The notes under the pieces: generated by a model
Seen by the model: the letters and a program-made list of their open reading frames with translations, nothing else
Databases searched by the model: none
What the model was told of the DNA's origin: nothing
Part shown: positions 1 through 8,281 of the stretch, piece by piece
How the letters are laid out: each line of letters opens with the position of its first letter
Position numbering within the stretch: position 1 is the stretch's first letter
Source: Micromonospora sicca
GTDB lineage: Bacteria; Actinomycetota; Actinomycetes; Mycobacteriales; Micromonosporaceae
DNA: 37,367 nt
Assembly: GCF_003172935.1 (NCBI RefSeq)
Contig: NZ_QGKS01000251.1
Coordinates: 1 to 37,367, forward strand
Direction: 5' to 3'
Program-made: the position numbers and the translations under genes

Positions 1-880
1 GCAGCCGGGTGATCTCCGGGGCGGCCGGGTGTTCCGGCGCGACGGTGAGGAAGCGTCGCAGGGTGCGCGGCGCCTCGGCGGGGCGGGTACGCCGCTGGGC
101 GAGGCCCAGCACGAGCAGCCCGTCCGGGGAGTCCGGGGTGTGACCCAGCACCTCCTGCGCGGCCTGCGCCGCCCCGGCCGCGTCCCCCGCCCTGAGCAGG
201 GCGAAGGCGAGACGCAGCCGGATCGTGTCGTCGGGGCGGTCGCGCAGCGCCTCCCGGTACAGCTGCGCGGCGGCGTCGTACCGGTCCTGCGCCTCCAGGT
301 CGCGTGCCAGCCCGACCGCCACCGCGACCGGATCCGCCGGCGGCGGGTCGGACCCGGGCCGTTCGAGGCCGCGGGCGGCGACGGCCACCGACACCACCAC
401 GGCGATCAGCCCCAGCGCGGACCACCGCCAGGCCCACCGGGCCGCGCCGGGTGCCGGCCGGGCGGCCGGTCGCGCCGCCGGCAGGTCATCGGCGCGCCGG
501 GGCCACAGCGTGCGCCGGGCCGCGTAGCCCGCGGCCAGCAGGGTGAGCGCGGGTACGGCCCAGAGCAGCAGCTCCACCCCGCGGGTGGGCGGGTCGGCCA
601 GCACCTCCGGGCCGTAGCGTTGGACGAACCAGCGCCGGATCTCGTCGCGGCTGCGCCCCTGGGCCACCTGGTCCGCCACCGCCTGCCGCATCGCCGCCGC
701 GATCGGGGATCGGGAGTCCGCCACCGACTCGCCCTGGCACGCGGGGCAGCGCAGGTCGGCGGCGACCGAGCGGACCGGGTCCTCCCGGCCGGTGTCGCCG
801 GTCGACCGGGCCAGGCCCGCGCCGGCCGCGGCGAGCAGGGCGACGAGGACCAGCGCCGCCGCGACCGGGCGCCACCTCAT
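1..880 (-). CDS. ccmH: CcmH/CycL-type cytochrome c biogenesis protein with CcmI-like TPR region (3' end off window)
   Basis: The ATG at 880 overlaps the ccmG stop by 4 bp (ATGA), and the frame stays open to position 1, so the C-terminus is missing. After an N-terminal signal/anchor (RPVAAALVLVALLAA) comes the CcmH signature LRCPACQGESVADS with the CxxC that handles apocytochrome haem-site cysteines, then RRWFVQRYGPEVL. A transmembrane stretch (VELLLWAVPALTLLAAGYA) and a second one (ALGLIAVVVSVAVAA) follow. The rest is helical, repeat-like sequence such as AAQLYREALRDRPDD, typical of the TPR part of CcmI, which chaperones apocytochrome c. Known role of the family: thiol reduction and apocytochrome delivery to the CcmF haem lyase outside the membrane. 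It is the last gene visible in the ccm run. Fusion of CcmH with a TPR region is a known arrangement. Confidence 0.88.
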   Translation of the reverse strand, partial: MRWRPVAAALVLVALLAAAGAGLARSTGDTGREDPVRSVAADLRCPACQGESVADSRSPIAAAMRQAVADQVAQGRSRDEIRRWFVQRYGPEVLADPPTRGVELLLWAVPALTLLAAGYAARRTLWPRRADDLPAARPAARPAPGAARWAWRWSALGLIAVVVSVAVAARGLERPGSDPPPADPVAVAVGLARDLEAQDRYDAAAQLYREALRDRPDDTIRLRLAFALLRAGDAAGAAQAAQEVLGHTPDSPDGLLVLGLAQRRTRPAEAPRTLRRFLTVAPEHPAAPEITRL

Positions 881-1443
881 CCGGCCAGCAGCGGCGCCAC
901 CCGCTGCTCCAGCCACTGCCGGGTCACCACACCCCGCTGCCGGTCCACGATCCGGCCGTCCCGGTCCACCACGAAGGTCTCGGGCACGCCGCGGACGCCC
1001 CAGTCGACCGCCCGGGTGCCGTCCGGGTCCGGCAGCACGGTCAGCCCGGTCGCGCCCGTCTCGGCCAGCAGCGCGCGGACGGCTTCGCCGCCGTCGCGGA
1101 CGTTCAGCCCGACCAGCCGCAGCCCCTGCGGGGACCAGCGCCGCCCGGCGTCGACCAGCAGCGGCAGTTCGTCCCGGCACGGCCCGCACCAGGAGGCGAA
1201 GACGTTGACCAGCAGCACGTGGCCGTGGGCGTCGGCCAGGTCGAACCGGCCACCGTCCAGGGTGGGGCCGGACAGTGCCGGGGCCGGCACGGGCGGCCCG
1301 GCGGTGCCGGCGTCGCCGCCCGGTGGCGTCGGCACCGACCGCAGGCCGAGCGCCACCACCACGCCGACGACGACGGTGACGGCCAGGACCAGCACCGGCC
1401 AGACGGGTACCCGGCGGGGCCGCCGGCCCGCGGCGCGGATCAT
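877..1443 (-). CDS. ccmG: Thiol:disulfide interchange protein, CcmG/DsbE/ResA type
   Basis: A 188-residue membrane-anchored thioredoxin-fold protein. One N-terminal transmembrane helix (about residues 13-34) is followed by a Pro/Gly-rich linker and a redoxin domain with the active site FASWCGPCRDELP (Cys86, Cys89). A cis-proline loop, GVPETFVVDRDG, is present near residue 160. The family keeps the two haem-binding cysteines of apocytochrome c reduced on the outer face of the membrane. It overlaps ccmF upstream by 4 bp and ccmH downstream by 4 bp, so the three are probably translated as a coupled unit. Identity as the cytochrome-maturation thioredoxin rather than a general DsbE/TlpA protein rests mainly on the neighbours. 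Confidence 0.9.
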   Translation of the reverse strand: MIRAAGRRPRRVPVWPVLVLAVTVVVGVVVALGLRSVPTPPGGDAGTAGPPVPAPALSGPTLDGGRFDLADAHGHVLLVNVFASWCGPCRDELPLLVDAGRRWSPQGLRLVGLNVRDGGEAVRALLAETGATGLTVLPDPDGTRAVDWGVRGVPETFVVDRDGRIVDRQRGVVTRQWLEQRVAPLLAG

Positions 1444-3377
1444 CCCGCGGCTCCGGCGTGGACGCCGACGGACGCCGGTCGGGCCTCCTCGCCGGGCGTC
1501 CCGGCCCGTCGCCGCGGGCGGGCCGCGCCGATCGCCGACCCGAGTCCGCCCACGGCCGTCAACGCGCCGCCGGCCCAGAGCAGGCCGACCAGCGGGTTGA
1601 CCGCGAGCCGCAGCGTCGCGCTGCCGTCGTCGGGGGAGACCGCGATCAGGGTGACGTAGGTGTCCCGGAGCAACCCGGTCTCGATCACCGGCACGGTGAC
1701 GGCGGTGTCCCGGGCCGGGTGGTAGCGCAGCGCCGGGGTGACGGTCCGCTCCGCGCCGCCGGCGCCGGAGAGCCGGAGCCGGGCGTGCACCGCCATGGCG
1801 CCGCCGTCGCCCCTCCGGTCCACCCCGACCAGGCGGACGCTCACGTCACCCACCCGCAGACTCTCGCCGGCCCGGACGGTCCGCTCGGCGTCCCGGCCGT
1901 ACGCCGAGGATCCGGCGACGCCGACCGCGACCAACGCGATCCCGGCGTGCGCGACGAGCCCGGCGAGCCGGCCCCGGGCGGGCCGGCGGAGCCGGTCCGG
2001 CAGTTCCCCGGCCAGGCCGGTGAGCACGAACGCGGCGGTGCCGAAGGCGGTGAGCGCGGGCAGGCCGGGCCGGCTGAGCAGACCCACCACGGCGACCGTG
2101 GCCAGCGCCACGCCGGCCGGTACGGCGAGCCGCCGCAGCGCCGCGCCCCGGTCGCGGACCCGCAGGGCCGGCGTCACCCCCATCGCCAGCAGCACCACGA
2201 TCGCCAGCGGCACCGCCGTGCGCTGGTAGTAGTCCGGGCCGACCGAGGTGCGGACGCCGCCGAGCGGGCCGGAGAGCAGCGGGAAGATCGTGCCGATCAG
2301 CACCACCGCCGCGATGGTCACCAGGAGCACGCCGTTGACCAGGACGGCGGTGTCGCGGGACAGCACTGGCGACGGGGTGCGGCCCGCCGGCTCGGGGGCC
2401 CGCCACCCGGTCAGGACCGTCGACGCGACGACCGCCAGCAGCACGAAGCCGAGCAGCATGGGGCCCAGCGGCGAGTCGGTGAAGGCGTGCACGCTGGCCA
2501 CGGCGCCGGACCGGGTGAGGAACGTGCCGAGCAGCACCAGCACGAAGCTCGCGCAGGCCAGCACCAGGTTCCACCCGGCCCGGCGGGCGCCCCGACCCGG
2601 GGCGGTGTGCAGGAACGCGGTGGCGGTCAGCCAGGGCAGCAGCGAGGCGTTCTCCACCGGGTCCCACGCCCAGTAGCCACCCCAGCCCAGCACCGCGTAC
2701 GACCACCAGGCGCCGAGCCCGATGCCGGCGGTCAGCGCCGCCCAGGCGGCCAGCGCCCAGGGCCGGGCCACCCGCAGCCAGCCGCCTCCCTCCCGCCCGG
2801 CCGGCCGCGCGGCGAGCGCGAAGGCGAACGGCACGACCAGGCCGATGTAGCCGGCGTAGAGCAGGGGAGGATGAACCCCCATCGCCGGGTGCTGCTGCAG
2901 CAGCGGGTTCGGCCCGGGACCGTCGGCGGGCACCGGATCCACCGCGCGGAACGGGTTCGCGGCGAAGCAGGACAGCGCGAAGAAGAACACGGTCACCGCG
3001 CTGACGACCGCCATCGCGTACGCGTGCAGCCGGGCCGGGTACCGCCGGCCGGCGAGCAGGACCGCGTACCCGCCGAGGACCAGCAGCCAGAGCAGCAACG
3101 ACCCGTCCAGGGCGGACCAGAGGCTGGTCACCGTGTAGTACAGCGGCACCCGGCGTCCGCCGTTCTCGGCCACGAACCGGACGCTGAAGTCGTGCCGGAG
3201 CAGGGCCGCCTCCAGCACGCCGCAGGCGACGACGGCGGCGGCCAGGGTCGCGGCGGTGGCCAGTCGGGCCGGTCGGGTGGGCGCGCCGAACAGGGCCACC
3301 CGCAGCCAGAGCAGGGCGGTCAGCGTGGCGCAGAGCAGCCCGACGGTGAGGCTCGACGTGCCGAGCTCACCGAGCAT
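1440..3377 (-). CDS. ccmF: Cytochrome c haem lyase CcmF
   Basis: A 645-residue polytopic membrane protein of normal CcmF length. The tryptophan-rich WWD haem-handling motif is present as GWGGYWAWDPVENASLLPWL, preceded by GAWWSYAVLGW. HPAMGVHPPLLYAGYIG and FSVRFVAENGGRRVPLYYTV are further CcmF-type segments with candidate haem-ligand histidines. CcmF transfers haem from holo-CcmE to the CxxCH sites of apocytochromes together with CcmG and CcmH. The ATG at 3377 lies inside the end of ccmE (11-bp overlap). Its likely clients are the haem-c proteins encoded on the other strand at 4654-10765. Confidence 0.95.
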   Translation of the reverse strand: MLGELGTSSLTVGLLCATLTALLWLRVALFGAPTRPARLATAATLAAAVVACGVLEAALLRHDFSVRFVAENGGRRVPLYYTVTSLWSALDGSLLLWLLVLGGYAVLLAGRRYPARLHAYAMAVVSAVTVFFFALSCFAANPFRAVDPVPADGPGPNPLLQQHPAMGVHPPLLYAGYIGLVVPFAFALAARPAGREGGGWLRVARPWALAAWAALTAGIGLGAWWSYAVLGWGGYWAWDPVENASLLPWLTATAFLHTAPGRGARRAGWNLVLACASFVLVLLGTFLTRSGAVASVHAFTDSPLGPMLLGFVLLAVVASTVLTGWRAPEPAGRTPSPVLSRDTAVLVNGVLLVTIAAVVLIGTIFPLLSGPLGGVRTSVGPDYYQRTAVPLAIVVLLAMGVTPALRVRDRGAALRRLAVPAGVALATVAVVGLLSRPGLPALTAFGTAAFVLTGLAGELPDRLRRPARGRLAGLVAHAGIALVAVGVAGSSAYGRDAERTVRAGESLRVGDVSVRLVGVDRRGDGGAMAVHARLRLSGAGGAERTVTPALRYHPARDTAVTVPVIETGLLRDTYVTLIAVSPDDGSATLRLAVNPLVGLLWAGGALTAVGGLGSAIGAARPRRRAGTPGEEARPASVGVHAGAAG

Positions 3378-3777
3378 CGACCGGCTCCACCGGGGCGGTG
3401 GACGGGCGGTACTCGTTGCCGTGTCGGACCACGACGTGGTCGGCGCGGAACGTCCCGTCCGCCGACAGGGTGCCCTCGACGACCGCCCCCTCGCCCTCCC
3501 GGAAGGTCCCCGGCGGCCCGCCGCGCTGCTCGACGGTGATCGCCTGGCCGCCCTCGGCGAGGCGGAACACCACCAGGTCGCCGTCGCGGCGCAGCGACCC
3601 GGGCACCACCTCCCCGCCGAGGCGTACCCGGTCCCGAGCCGCGTCCGGGTCGCGCAGCACCTCGCCCGGGGTGCGGTAGTAGGTGAGGGTGCCGCGCAGC
3701 GCGCCGGTCACCAGCAGCGCGCCGGCGGCGAGGAGCACGACGACGACGGCCGTCCGGCCGGTGCGGCGGCGGTTCAT
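3367..3777 (-). CDS. ccmE: Haem chaperone CcmE
   Basis: A 136-residue periplasmic-type haem chaperone. One N-terminal transmembrane anchor (about residues 9-28) precedes an OB-fold domain: LTYYRTPGEVL, then VRLGGEVVPGSL, then VEGTLSADGTFRADHVVVRH. The covalent haem-binding HxxxY motif is present as His119-G-N-E-Tyr123. The true start is the ATG at 3777, which overlaps the ccmC stop by 4 bp; a longer open frame extends upstream inside ccmC but is a high-GC artefact. CcmE accepts haem from CcmC and passes it to CcmF. The motif histidine shows that this is the System I pathway rather than the ResB/ResC type. Confidence 0.93.
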   Translation of the reverse strand: MNRRRTGRTAVVVVLLAAGALLVTGALRGTLTYYRTPGEVLRDPDAARDRVRLGGEVVPGSLRRDGDLVVFRLAEGGQAITVEQRGGPPGTFREGEGAVVEGTLSADGTFRADHVVVRHGNEYRPSTAPVEPVDAR

Positions 3778-4532
3778 CCGACCCGGGCCGGGACGCGCTC
3801 GGCCGTGCGGGGGGTGTCGGCGGCGAGCCGGCGCTCCAGCCGGACGACCCGGTGCAGCAGGACGCAGAGCGCGGCGAGCGTCGCGGCGGCGACCGCGAGC
3901 AGCAGGGCGAGAGCCATCCGGGAGTCGATCGGCGGGCGCTGCGGGGCGAACACGGTCGCCTGCTGGTGCAGCGACCGCCACCAGACCACGGAGAAGTGCA
4001 CCACCGGAACGAGCAGGAAGCCCGCCATGCCGACCAGCGCCGCCGGGCGCGCCACCCGGTGGTCGTCCCCGTCGCGCCCGTCGGTCCGTTCGCCGAGCGC
4101 GCGGCGCAGGGCCAGATAGCCGGCGTACGCGAGCAGCAGCAGTGCGGTGCTGACCAGCCGGGGGTCCCACGCCCACCAGGTGCCCCAGACCAGGTGCCCC
4201 CAGAGGGAGCCGGTGGCGATGGCGACGGCGGTCAGCACCACCCCGATCTCCGCGCCGGCCCGGGCGAACCGGTCCCAGCGCAGGTCGCCGCCGAGGAGGT
4301 AGGCGCCGCTGGCCGCGAGCACGACGGCGAACGCGGCGTAGCCGACCCAGGCGGCGGGGACGTGCAGGTACATCAGTCGCTGCGCCGAGCCCTGCACCGC
4401 GTCGGGTGGGGCGAGCCAGCCGCCCGCCACGGTCGCCGCCGTGGCGAGCCCCGCGGCGGTCCAGGCCATCGTCCGGCGGCCGGCGGCCGCTCTGGCGGTG
4501 TCCGCGACGAGATCCACCGTGGAGGCTCGCAT
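3774..4532 (-). CDS. ccmC: Haem exporter / haem-handling protein CcmC
   Basis: A 252-residue integral membrane protein with about six hydrophobic segments. The conserved features are MYLHVPAAWVGY near residue 55 and the haem-handling WWD motif VWGTWWAWDPRLVSTALLLL near residue 115. An outer-loop histidine sits in VPVVHFSVVWWRSLHQ. CcmC loads haem onto CcmE. A good ribosome-binding site (AGGGAG, 3 nt before the ATG) precedes the start, so this is the first gene of the ccm run. ccmC and ccmE overlap, leaving no room for ccmD between them. ccmA and ccmB are not in the window. Confidence 0.93.
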   Translation of the reverse strand: MRASTVDLVADTARAAAGRRTMAWTAAGLATAATVAGGWLAPPDAVQGSAQRLMYLHVPAAWVGYAAFAVVLAASGAYLLGGDLRWDRFARAGAEIGVVLTAVAIATGSLWGHLVWGTWWAWDPRLVSTALLLLAYAGYLALRRALGERTDGRDGDDHRVARPAALVGMAGFLLVPVVHFSVVWWRSLHQQATVFAPQRPPIDSRMALALLLAVAAATLAALCVLLHRVVRLERRLAADTPRTAERVPARVG

Positions 4533-4653
4533 GATCTCCCTGTCCGCGCCCGGGCGCTTGCCGGCTGGGTTCGCTGCGCGTTCACCATAAGCTCCTCAAC
4601 CGCTCGTACCCCCCATATCGCGCAAAAGCATTGGAACCATCTGGAACCGTCTA
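4533..4653. promoter_or_regulatory. Divergent promoter region between ccmC and the cytochrome oxidase operon
   Basis: These 121 bp separate two divergent operons and must hold promoters for both. The region is visibly less GC-rich than its surroundings. A 10-bp direct repeat, TGGAACCATC then TGGAACCGTC, lies at 4632-4651 just before the first coxB start; GGAACC resembles ECF-sigma -35 elements, but I could not pair it with a convincing -10. No clean -35/-10 pair was found on either strand. Confidence 0.45.
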
Positions 4654-5709
4654 ATGTCCCTCCCGGTGGAGAAGACAGCGGGCCTGACCATGGGCGCCGC
4701 CCGGGATGCCCGGCGGCGTGGGCTGCCGCGCCGTCTTCCGGTGCTGGCCACGCTGTCCGGCCCGCTCCTGCTCGCCGGCTGCGCCGGCGACGCACCGTCC
4801 GCCCTGAATCCCGGCGGGGCCGGGGCGACCCGCGTCGCCGGCCTCTGGTGGCTGCTCTTCTGGATCTCCGTGGCCGTCTTCGCCGAGGTCATGGCTGTGC
4901 TGGCCTGGGCGCTGGTGTTCCGGCGGGGCAACGCCCGGGTGCGGCACGGTCAGCCGCTGCGCTTCGTCACGATCGCCGGCGCCGGCCTGCCGTTCGTGAT
5001 CCTCGTCGTCGTCTACGGCGTGGGCCTGCGTGACCTCGCCGCGCTGGGCGACGGTCCCGGGCCGGACGCCCCCACCGTCGAGGTGACCGGCCACAAGTGG
5101 TGGTGGGAGGTGCGGTACCCGGGCGCCTCGGGAGCCACCGCCAACGAGATCCACATCCCGGTGGGGGAGCGGGTCAAGGTGCGGCTGCGCACCGACGACG
5201 TGCTGCACAGCTTCTGGGTGCCGCAGCTCATGCCCAAGACCGACCTGATCGCCGGCGAAACCCGGGAGACCTGGCTGCGCGCGGAGCGGCCCGGCAGCTA
5301 CCGGGGCCAGTGCGCCGAGTACTGCGGCACCCAGCACGCCCACATGGCCTTCCTGGTGGTGGCGCAACCACGCACCGACTTCGACGCCTGGCTGGCCCGG
5401 CTCGACGCCCCGGCCCGGGAGCCGCGGACCGACGCCGAGCGGCGCGGCCGGCAGGCCTTCGTGCAGGGCACCTGCGCCGCCTGCCACGCGGTACGGGGCA
5501 CCGGCGCCGCGGGCCGGGTCGGGCCGGACCTGTCGAACGTGGGCTCCCGGTGGAGCCTCGGCGCCGGCGCGGTGCCCAACGACGCCGGCCACCTGGGCGG
5601 ATGGATCGCCAACGCCCAGACGGTCAAGCCGGGCAACGCGATGCCCCCACAGCCGGTCGATGCCGCGGAACTGCCCGACCTCATCGCGTACCTGCGGTCG
5701 CTGGAGTAG
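4654..5709 (+). CDS. coxB: Cytochrome c oxidase subunit II with fused cytochrome c domain (caa3 type)
   Basis: The protein has 351 residues if it starts at the ATG at 4654. An in-frame ATG at 4690 preceded by GGTGGAGAAG is an equally good start (339 aa). A lipoprotein-type signal ends LLLAGC (Cys43). Two transmembrane helices follow (about 62-90 and 102-123), then a cupredoxin domain with the CuA ligands His185, Cys220, Cys224, His228 and Met231 (GQCAEYCGTQHAHM). A C-terminal cytochrome c domain carries CAACH at 274-278 and a distal Met in NAMPPQP. The family accepts electrons at the haem/CuA and passes them to subunit I. The fused haem makes this a caa3-type subunit, whereas usual actinobacterial aa3 enzymes rely on a separate diheme QcrC. 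It starts the respiratory operon. Confidence 0.95.
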   Translation: MSLPVEKTAGLTMGAARDARRRGLPRRLPVLATLSGPLLLAGCAGDAPSALNPGGAGATRVAGLWWLLFWISVAVFAEVMAVLAWALVFRRGNARVRHGQPLRFVTIAGAGLPFVILVVVYGVGLRDLAALGDGPGPDAPTVEVTGHKWWWEVRYPGASGATANEIHIPVGERVKVRLRTDDVLHSFWVPQLMPKTDLIAGETRETWLRAERPGSYRGQCAEYCGTQHAHMAFLVVAQPRTDFDAWLARLDAPAREPRTDAERRGRQAFVQGTCAACHAVRGTGAAGRVGPDLSNVGSRWSLGAGAVPNDAGHLGGWIANAQTVKPGNAMPPQPVDAAELPDLIAYLRSLE

Positions 5710-5726
5710 GTCGGGGAGGAGAAGCG

Positions 5727-7655
5727 ATGTCCACGACCACCACACCGCCGCCCGGCGTCAGCGCGCAGGACCTGGCGCGGCTGGCGGAACACTGGGCCGA
5801 GCGCCCCTCGCTGCGGGGCTGGTTCAGCACCGTCGACCACAAGCGGATCGGCCGGCGTTACCTGGTCACCGCCGGGTTCTTCTTCGTCCTCGCCGGCCTC
5901 AGCGCCCTGGTGATGCGCACCCAGCTCGCCCGGCCCGAGGCGGGCGTGGTGTCGCCGCAGGAGTACAACCAGCTCTTCAGCATGCACGGCACCGCGATGA
6001 TCTTCCTGTTCGCCACCCCGATGCTCTTCGGCTTCGGCAACTTCCTGGTGCCCCTGATGATCGGCTCCCGGGACATGGCCTTCCCGAGGTTGAACGCCTT
6101 CGGCTACTGGGTGTTCCTCTTCGCCGGCCTCTTCATGTGGGCCAGCCTGCCCTTCGGCGCCGCTCCCAACAACGGCTGGTTCGCCTACGCCCCGCTCAAC
6201 CAGGAGCAGCACAACCCCGGCCTGCACATGGACGTCTACGCGCTCGGGCTGCTCTTCCTCGGCATCTCCACCACCGCCGCTTCGATCAACTTCATCGTCA
6301 CCGCGCTCAAGCTGCGCGCCCCCGGGATGTCGCTCAACCGGGTGCCGCTGTTCGTCTGGGCGATCGTCGCCACCGCGTTCATGGTGATCTTCGCGTTGCC
6401 GGCGCTGAACGCGGACAATTTGATGCTCTTCCTCGACCGCCGGTTCGGCACCCACTTCTTCGACCCGTCCGCGGGCGGAAACGTGCTGCTCTGGCAGCAC
6501 CTCTTCTGGATCTTCGGGCACCCCGACGTCTACATCATCGTCATGCCCGCGCTGGGCATCGTCTCCGCCGTGCTGCCCGCGTTCACCCGGCGCGGCGTGG
6601 TCGGCTACCCGCTGATCGTGCTGTCCATCGTGTCGATCTCGATCATCTCGTTCGGGGTCTGGGTGCACCACATGTTCGCCACCGGGCTGCCGCAGTTGTC
6701 ATACAGCTTCTTCAGCGCGGCCAGCACGATCATCACCATCCCGTCGGGCATCCAGATCTTCGCCTGGCTGGCCACCATGCTGCTGGGCCGGCTCGTCCTG
6801 CGGGTGCCGCTGCTGTTCGTCATCGGCTTCGTCGTGACCTTCGTGCTCGGCGGGTTCACCGGCGCGATGTTCGCGGTGACCGCGTTCGACCAGCAGGTCA
6901 CCGACTCCTACTTCGTGGTGGCGCACTTCCACTACGTGCTGATCGGCGGGGCCGTCTTCCCGATGCTCGCCGGCATCTACTACTGGCTGCCGAAGATCAC
7001 CGGGCGGATGTACCACGAGCGGTTGGGCCGCTGGGCCTTCTGGCTGGTCTTCGCCGGCATGCACGTCACGTTCTTCCCGATGCACCTGTACGGCCTGTTC
7101 GGCATGCCCCGGCGGGTCTACACCTACCGCAGCGAGCCCGGCTGGGATGGGTGGAACCTGGTCAGCACCCTCGGGTCGTACCTGCTCGCCGTCGGACTGC
7201 TGCTCGTGCTCGTCGGCGTGGTGCACGCGGTCCGTCGCGGCCGGCCGGCGCCGCCGGACCCGTGGGAGGGCGACAGCCTGGAGTGGTCCACCGCCTCGCC
7301 GCCCGAGCCGTACAACTTCCCGGCCCTGCCCCGCGTGCACAGCCTGCACCCCGCGTGGGACGAGCGGACCGCCGAGTCCCTGGGCGCCGGCGCCACCGCG
7401 GACCGCATCCTCAGCGACGGGCGGCGCACCCTGGTCACCAGCGAGCTCGACGCGCACCCCGAACGGGCGGTGCAGATGCCGGAGTCCACCCTTAAGCCAC
7501 TCGTGCTGGCCGGCGCGCTGCTGATCTTCTTCACCTCGATGCTCCTCGCCTGGTACCCGGCGGCGGCGGTCGCCGCCCTGGCGGTGGTCGCGACCATCGC
7601 GGTCTGGCTCTGGCCGCCCCGCCGCCCCGACGAGGAACTGGGGGTGACCGGGTGA
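5727..7655 (+). CDS. ctaD: Cytochrome c oxidase subunit I
   Basis: A 642-residue haem-copper oxidase core. The start is the ATG at 5727, preceded by GGGGAGGAG; the frame is open further upstream only as an artefact. Haem a ligand His87 (FSMHGTAM), CuB ligand His265 with the cross-linking Tyr269 (FGHPDVY), CuB ligands His314/His315, and haem ligands His400/His402 (VAHFHYV) are all visible. The D-channel entry Asp116 (DMAFPRLN) is present. Two proton-channel positions deviate from textbook A1 enzymes: HPDVY instead of HPEVY, and SGIQIF where the K-channel lysine (TGVKIF) is usual. After a hydrophilic stretch (about 515-585) there are two extra C-terminal membrane segments, as in caa3 enzymes. 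Its stop overlaps the ctaE GTG by 4 bp. Confidence 0.96.
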   Translation: MSTTTTPPPGVSAQDLARLAEHWAERPSLRGWFSTVDHKRIGRRYLVTAGFFFVLAGLSALVMRTQLARPEAGVVSPQEYNQLFSMHGTAMIFLFATPMLFGFGNFLVPLMIGSRDMAFPRLNAFGYWVFLFAGLFMWASLPFGAAPNNGWFAYAPLNQEQHNPGLHMDVYALGLLFLGISTTAASINFIVTALKLRAPGMSLNRVPLFVWAIVATAFMVIFALPALNADNLMLFLDRRFGTHFFDPSAGGNVLLWQHLFWIFGHPDVYIIVMPALGIVSAVLPAFTRRGVVGYPLIVLSIVSISIISFGVWVHHMFATGLPQLSYSFFSAASTIITIPSGIQIFAWLATMLLGRLVLRVPLLFVIGFVVTFVLGGFTGAMFAVTAFDQQVTDSYFVVAHFHYVLIGGAVFPMLAGIYYWLPKITGRMYHERLGRWAFWLVFAGMHVTFFPMHLYGLFGMPRRVYTYRSEPGWDGWNLVSTLGSYLLAVGLLLVLVGVVHAVRRGRPAPPDPWEGDSLEWSTASPPEPYNFPALPRVHSLHPAWDERTAESLGAGATADRILSDGRRTLVTSELDAHPERAVQMPESTLKPLVLAGALLIFFTSMLLAWYPAAAVAALAVVATIAVWLWPPRRPDEELGVTG

Positions 7656-8281
7656 GCGACCGTGGTGGGGTCGTCGCGGCGGCCACCGGCGCCGAGGCGC
7701 TGAGCACCGAACTGCCGGTCGGCCGGTCCGCCGGCTGGTGGGGCATGGTGATGTTCGTGGCGACCGAGGCCACCCTCTTCGCCTGCCTGCTCGGCAGCTA
7801 CTTCTACCTCCGCTTCCAGTACGGCCCGACGTGGCCGCCCGCCGGCATCGAGGCCCCGAAGCTGCTCACGCCCCTGGTGATGACCGCGGTGCTGGTGCCC
7901 AGCAGCCTGCCGGTGGTGTGGGCGGAGCGGGGCATCCGACAGGGCCAGCGCTGGCGACTGCAGTCCGGGCTGGCCGCCACCATGGTGCTCGGGGTGACCT
8001 TCCTGGCCCTGCAGGCCAGCGAGTACGCCGAGAAGCTGACTCAGTTCACCATGACCACCGACGCGTACGGCTCGCTGTTCTACCTGATCACCGGCTTCCA
8101 CGGGCTGCACGTCATGGTCGGGCTGACCATGATCGGCTGGCTGTTGGCCGCCTCCCTGCGCGGCGGCAGCTTCGGCTCCCACCGGCACGAACGGGTTCGC
8201 AACGCCGCGATGTACTGGCACTTCGTGGACCTGGTCTGGGTTGCCATCCTGTTCACCATCTACCTTTCCCCGCGGCTGTGA
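7652..8281 (+). CDS. ctaE: Cytochrome c oxidase subunit III
   Basis: A 209-residue protein that starts at a GTG overlapping the ctaD stop (GTGA). Five membrane segments are visible. Family signatures include WWGMVMFVATEATLFACLLG near the N-terminus, TGFHGLHVMVGLTMI with the conserved HGLHV, and the C-terminal YWHFVDLVWVAILFTIYL. The glutamate in the first helix (VATEATLF) corresponds to the one that lines the D-pathway side of subunit III. The family stabilises subunit I and supports proton uptake. Length is normal for the five-helix bacterial form. Confidence 0.95.
   Translation: MSDRGGVVAAATGAEALSTELPVGRSAGWWGMVMFVATEATLFACLLGSYFYLRFQYGPTWPPAGIEAPKLLTPLVMTAVLVPSSLPVVWAERGIRQGQRWRLQSGLAATMVLGVTFLALQASEYAEKLTQFTMTTDAYGSLFYLITGFHGLHVMVGLTMIGWLLAASLRGGSFGSHRHERVRNAAMYWHFVDLVWVAILFTIYLSPRL

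Noticed and set aside
1458..3539. 693-codon open frame on the plus strand
   Set aside because: Antisense to ccmF, whose WWD motif and membrane helices are unmistakable.
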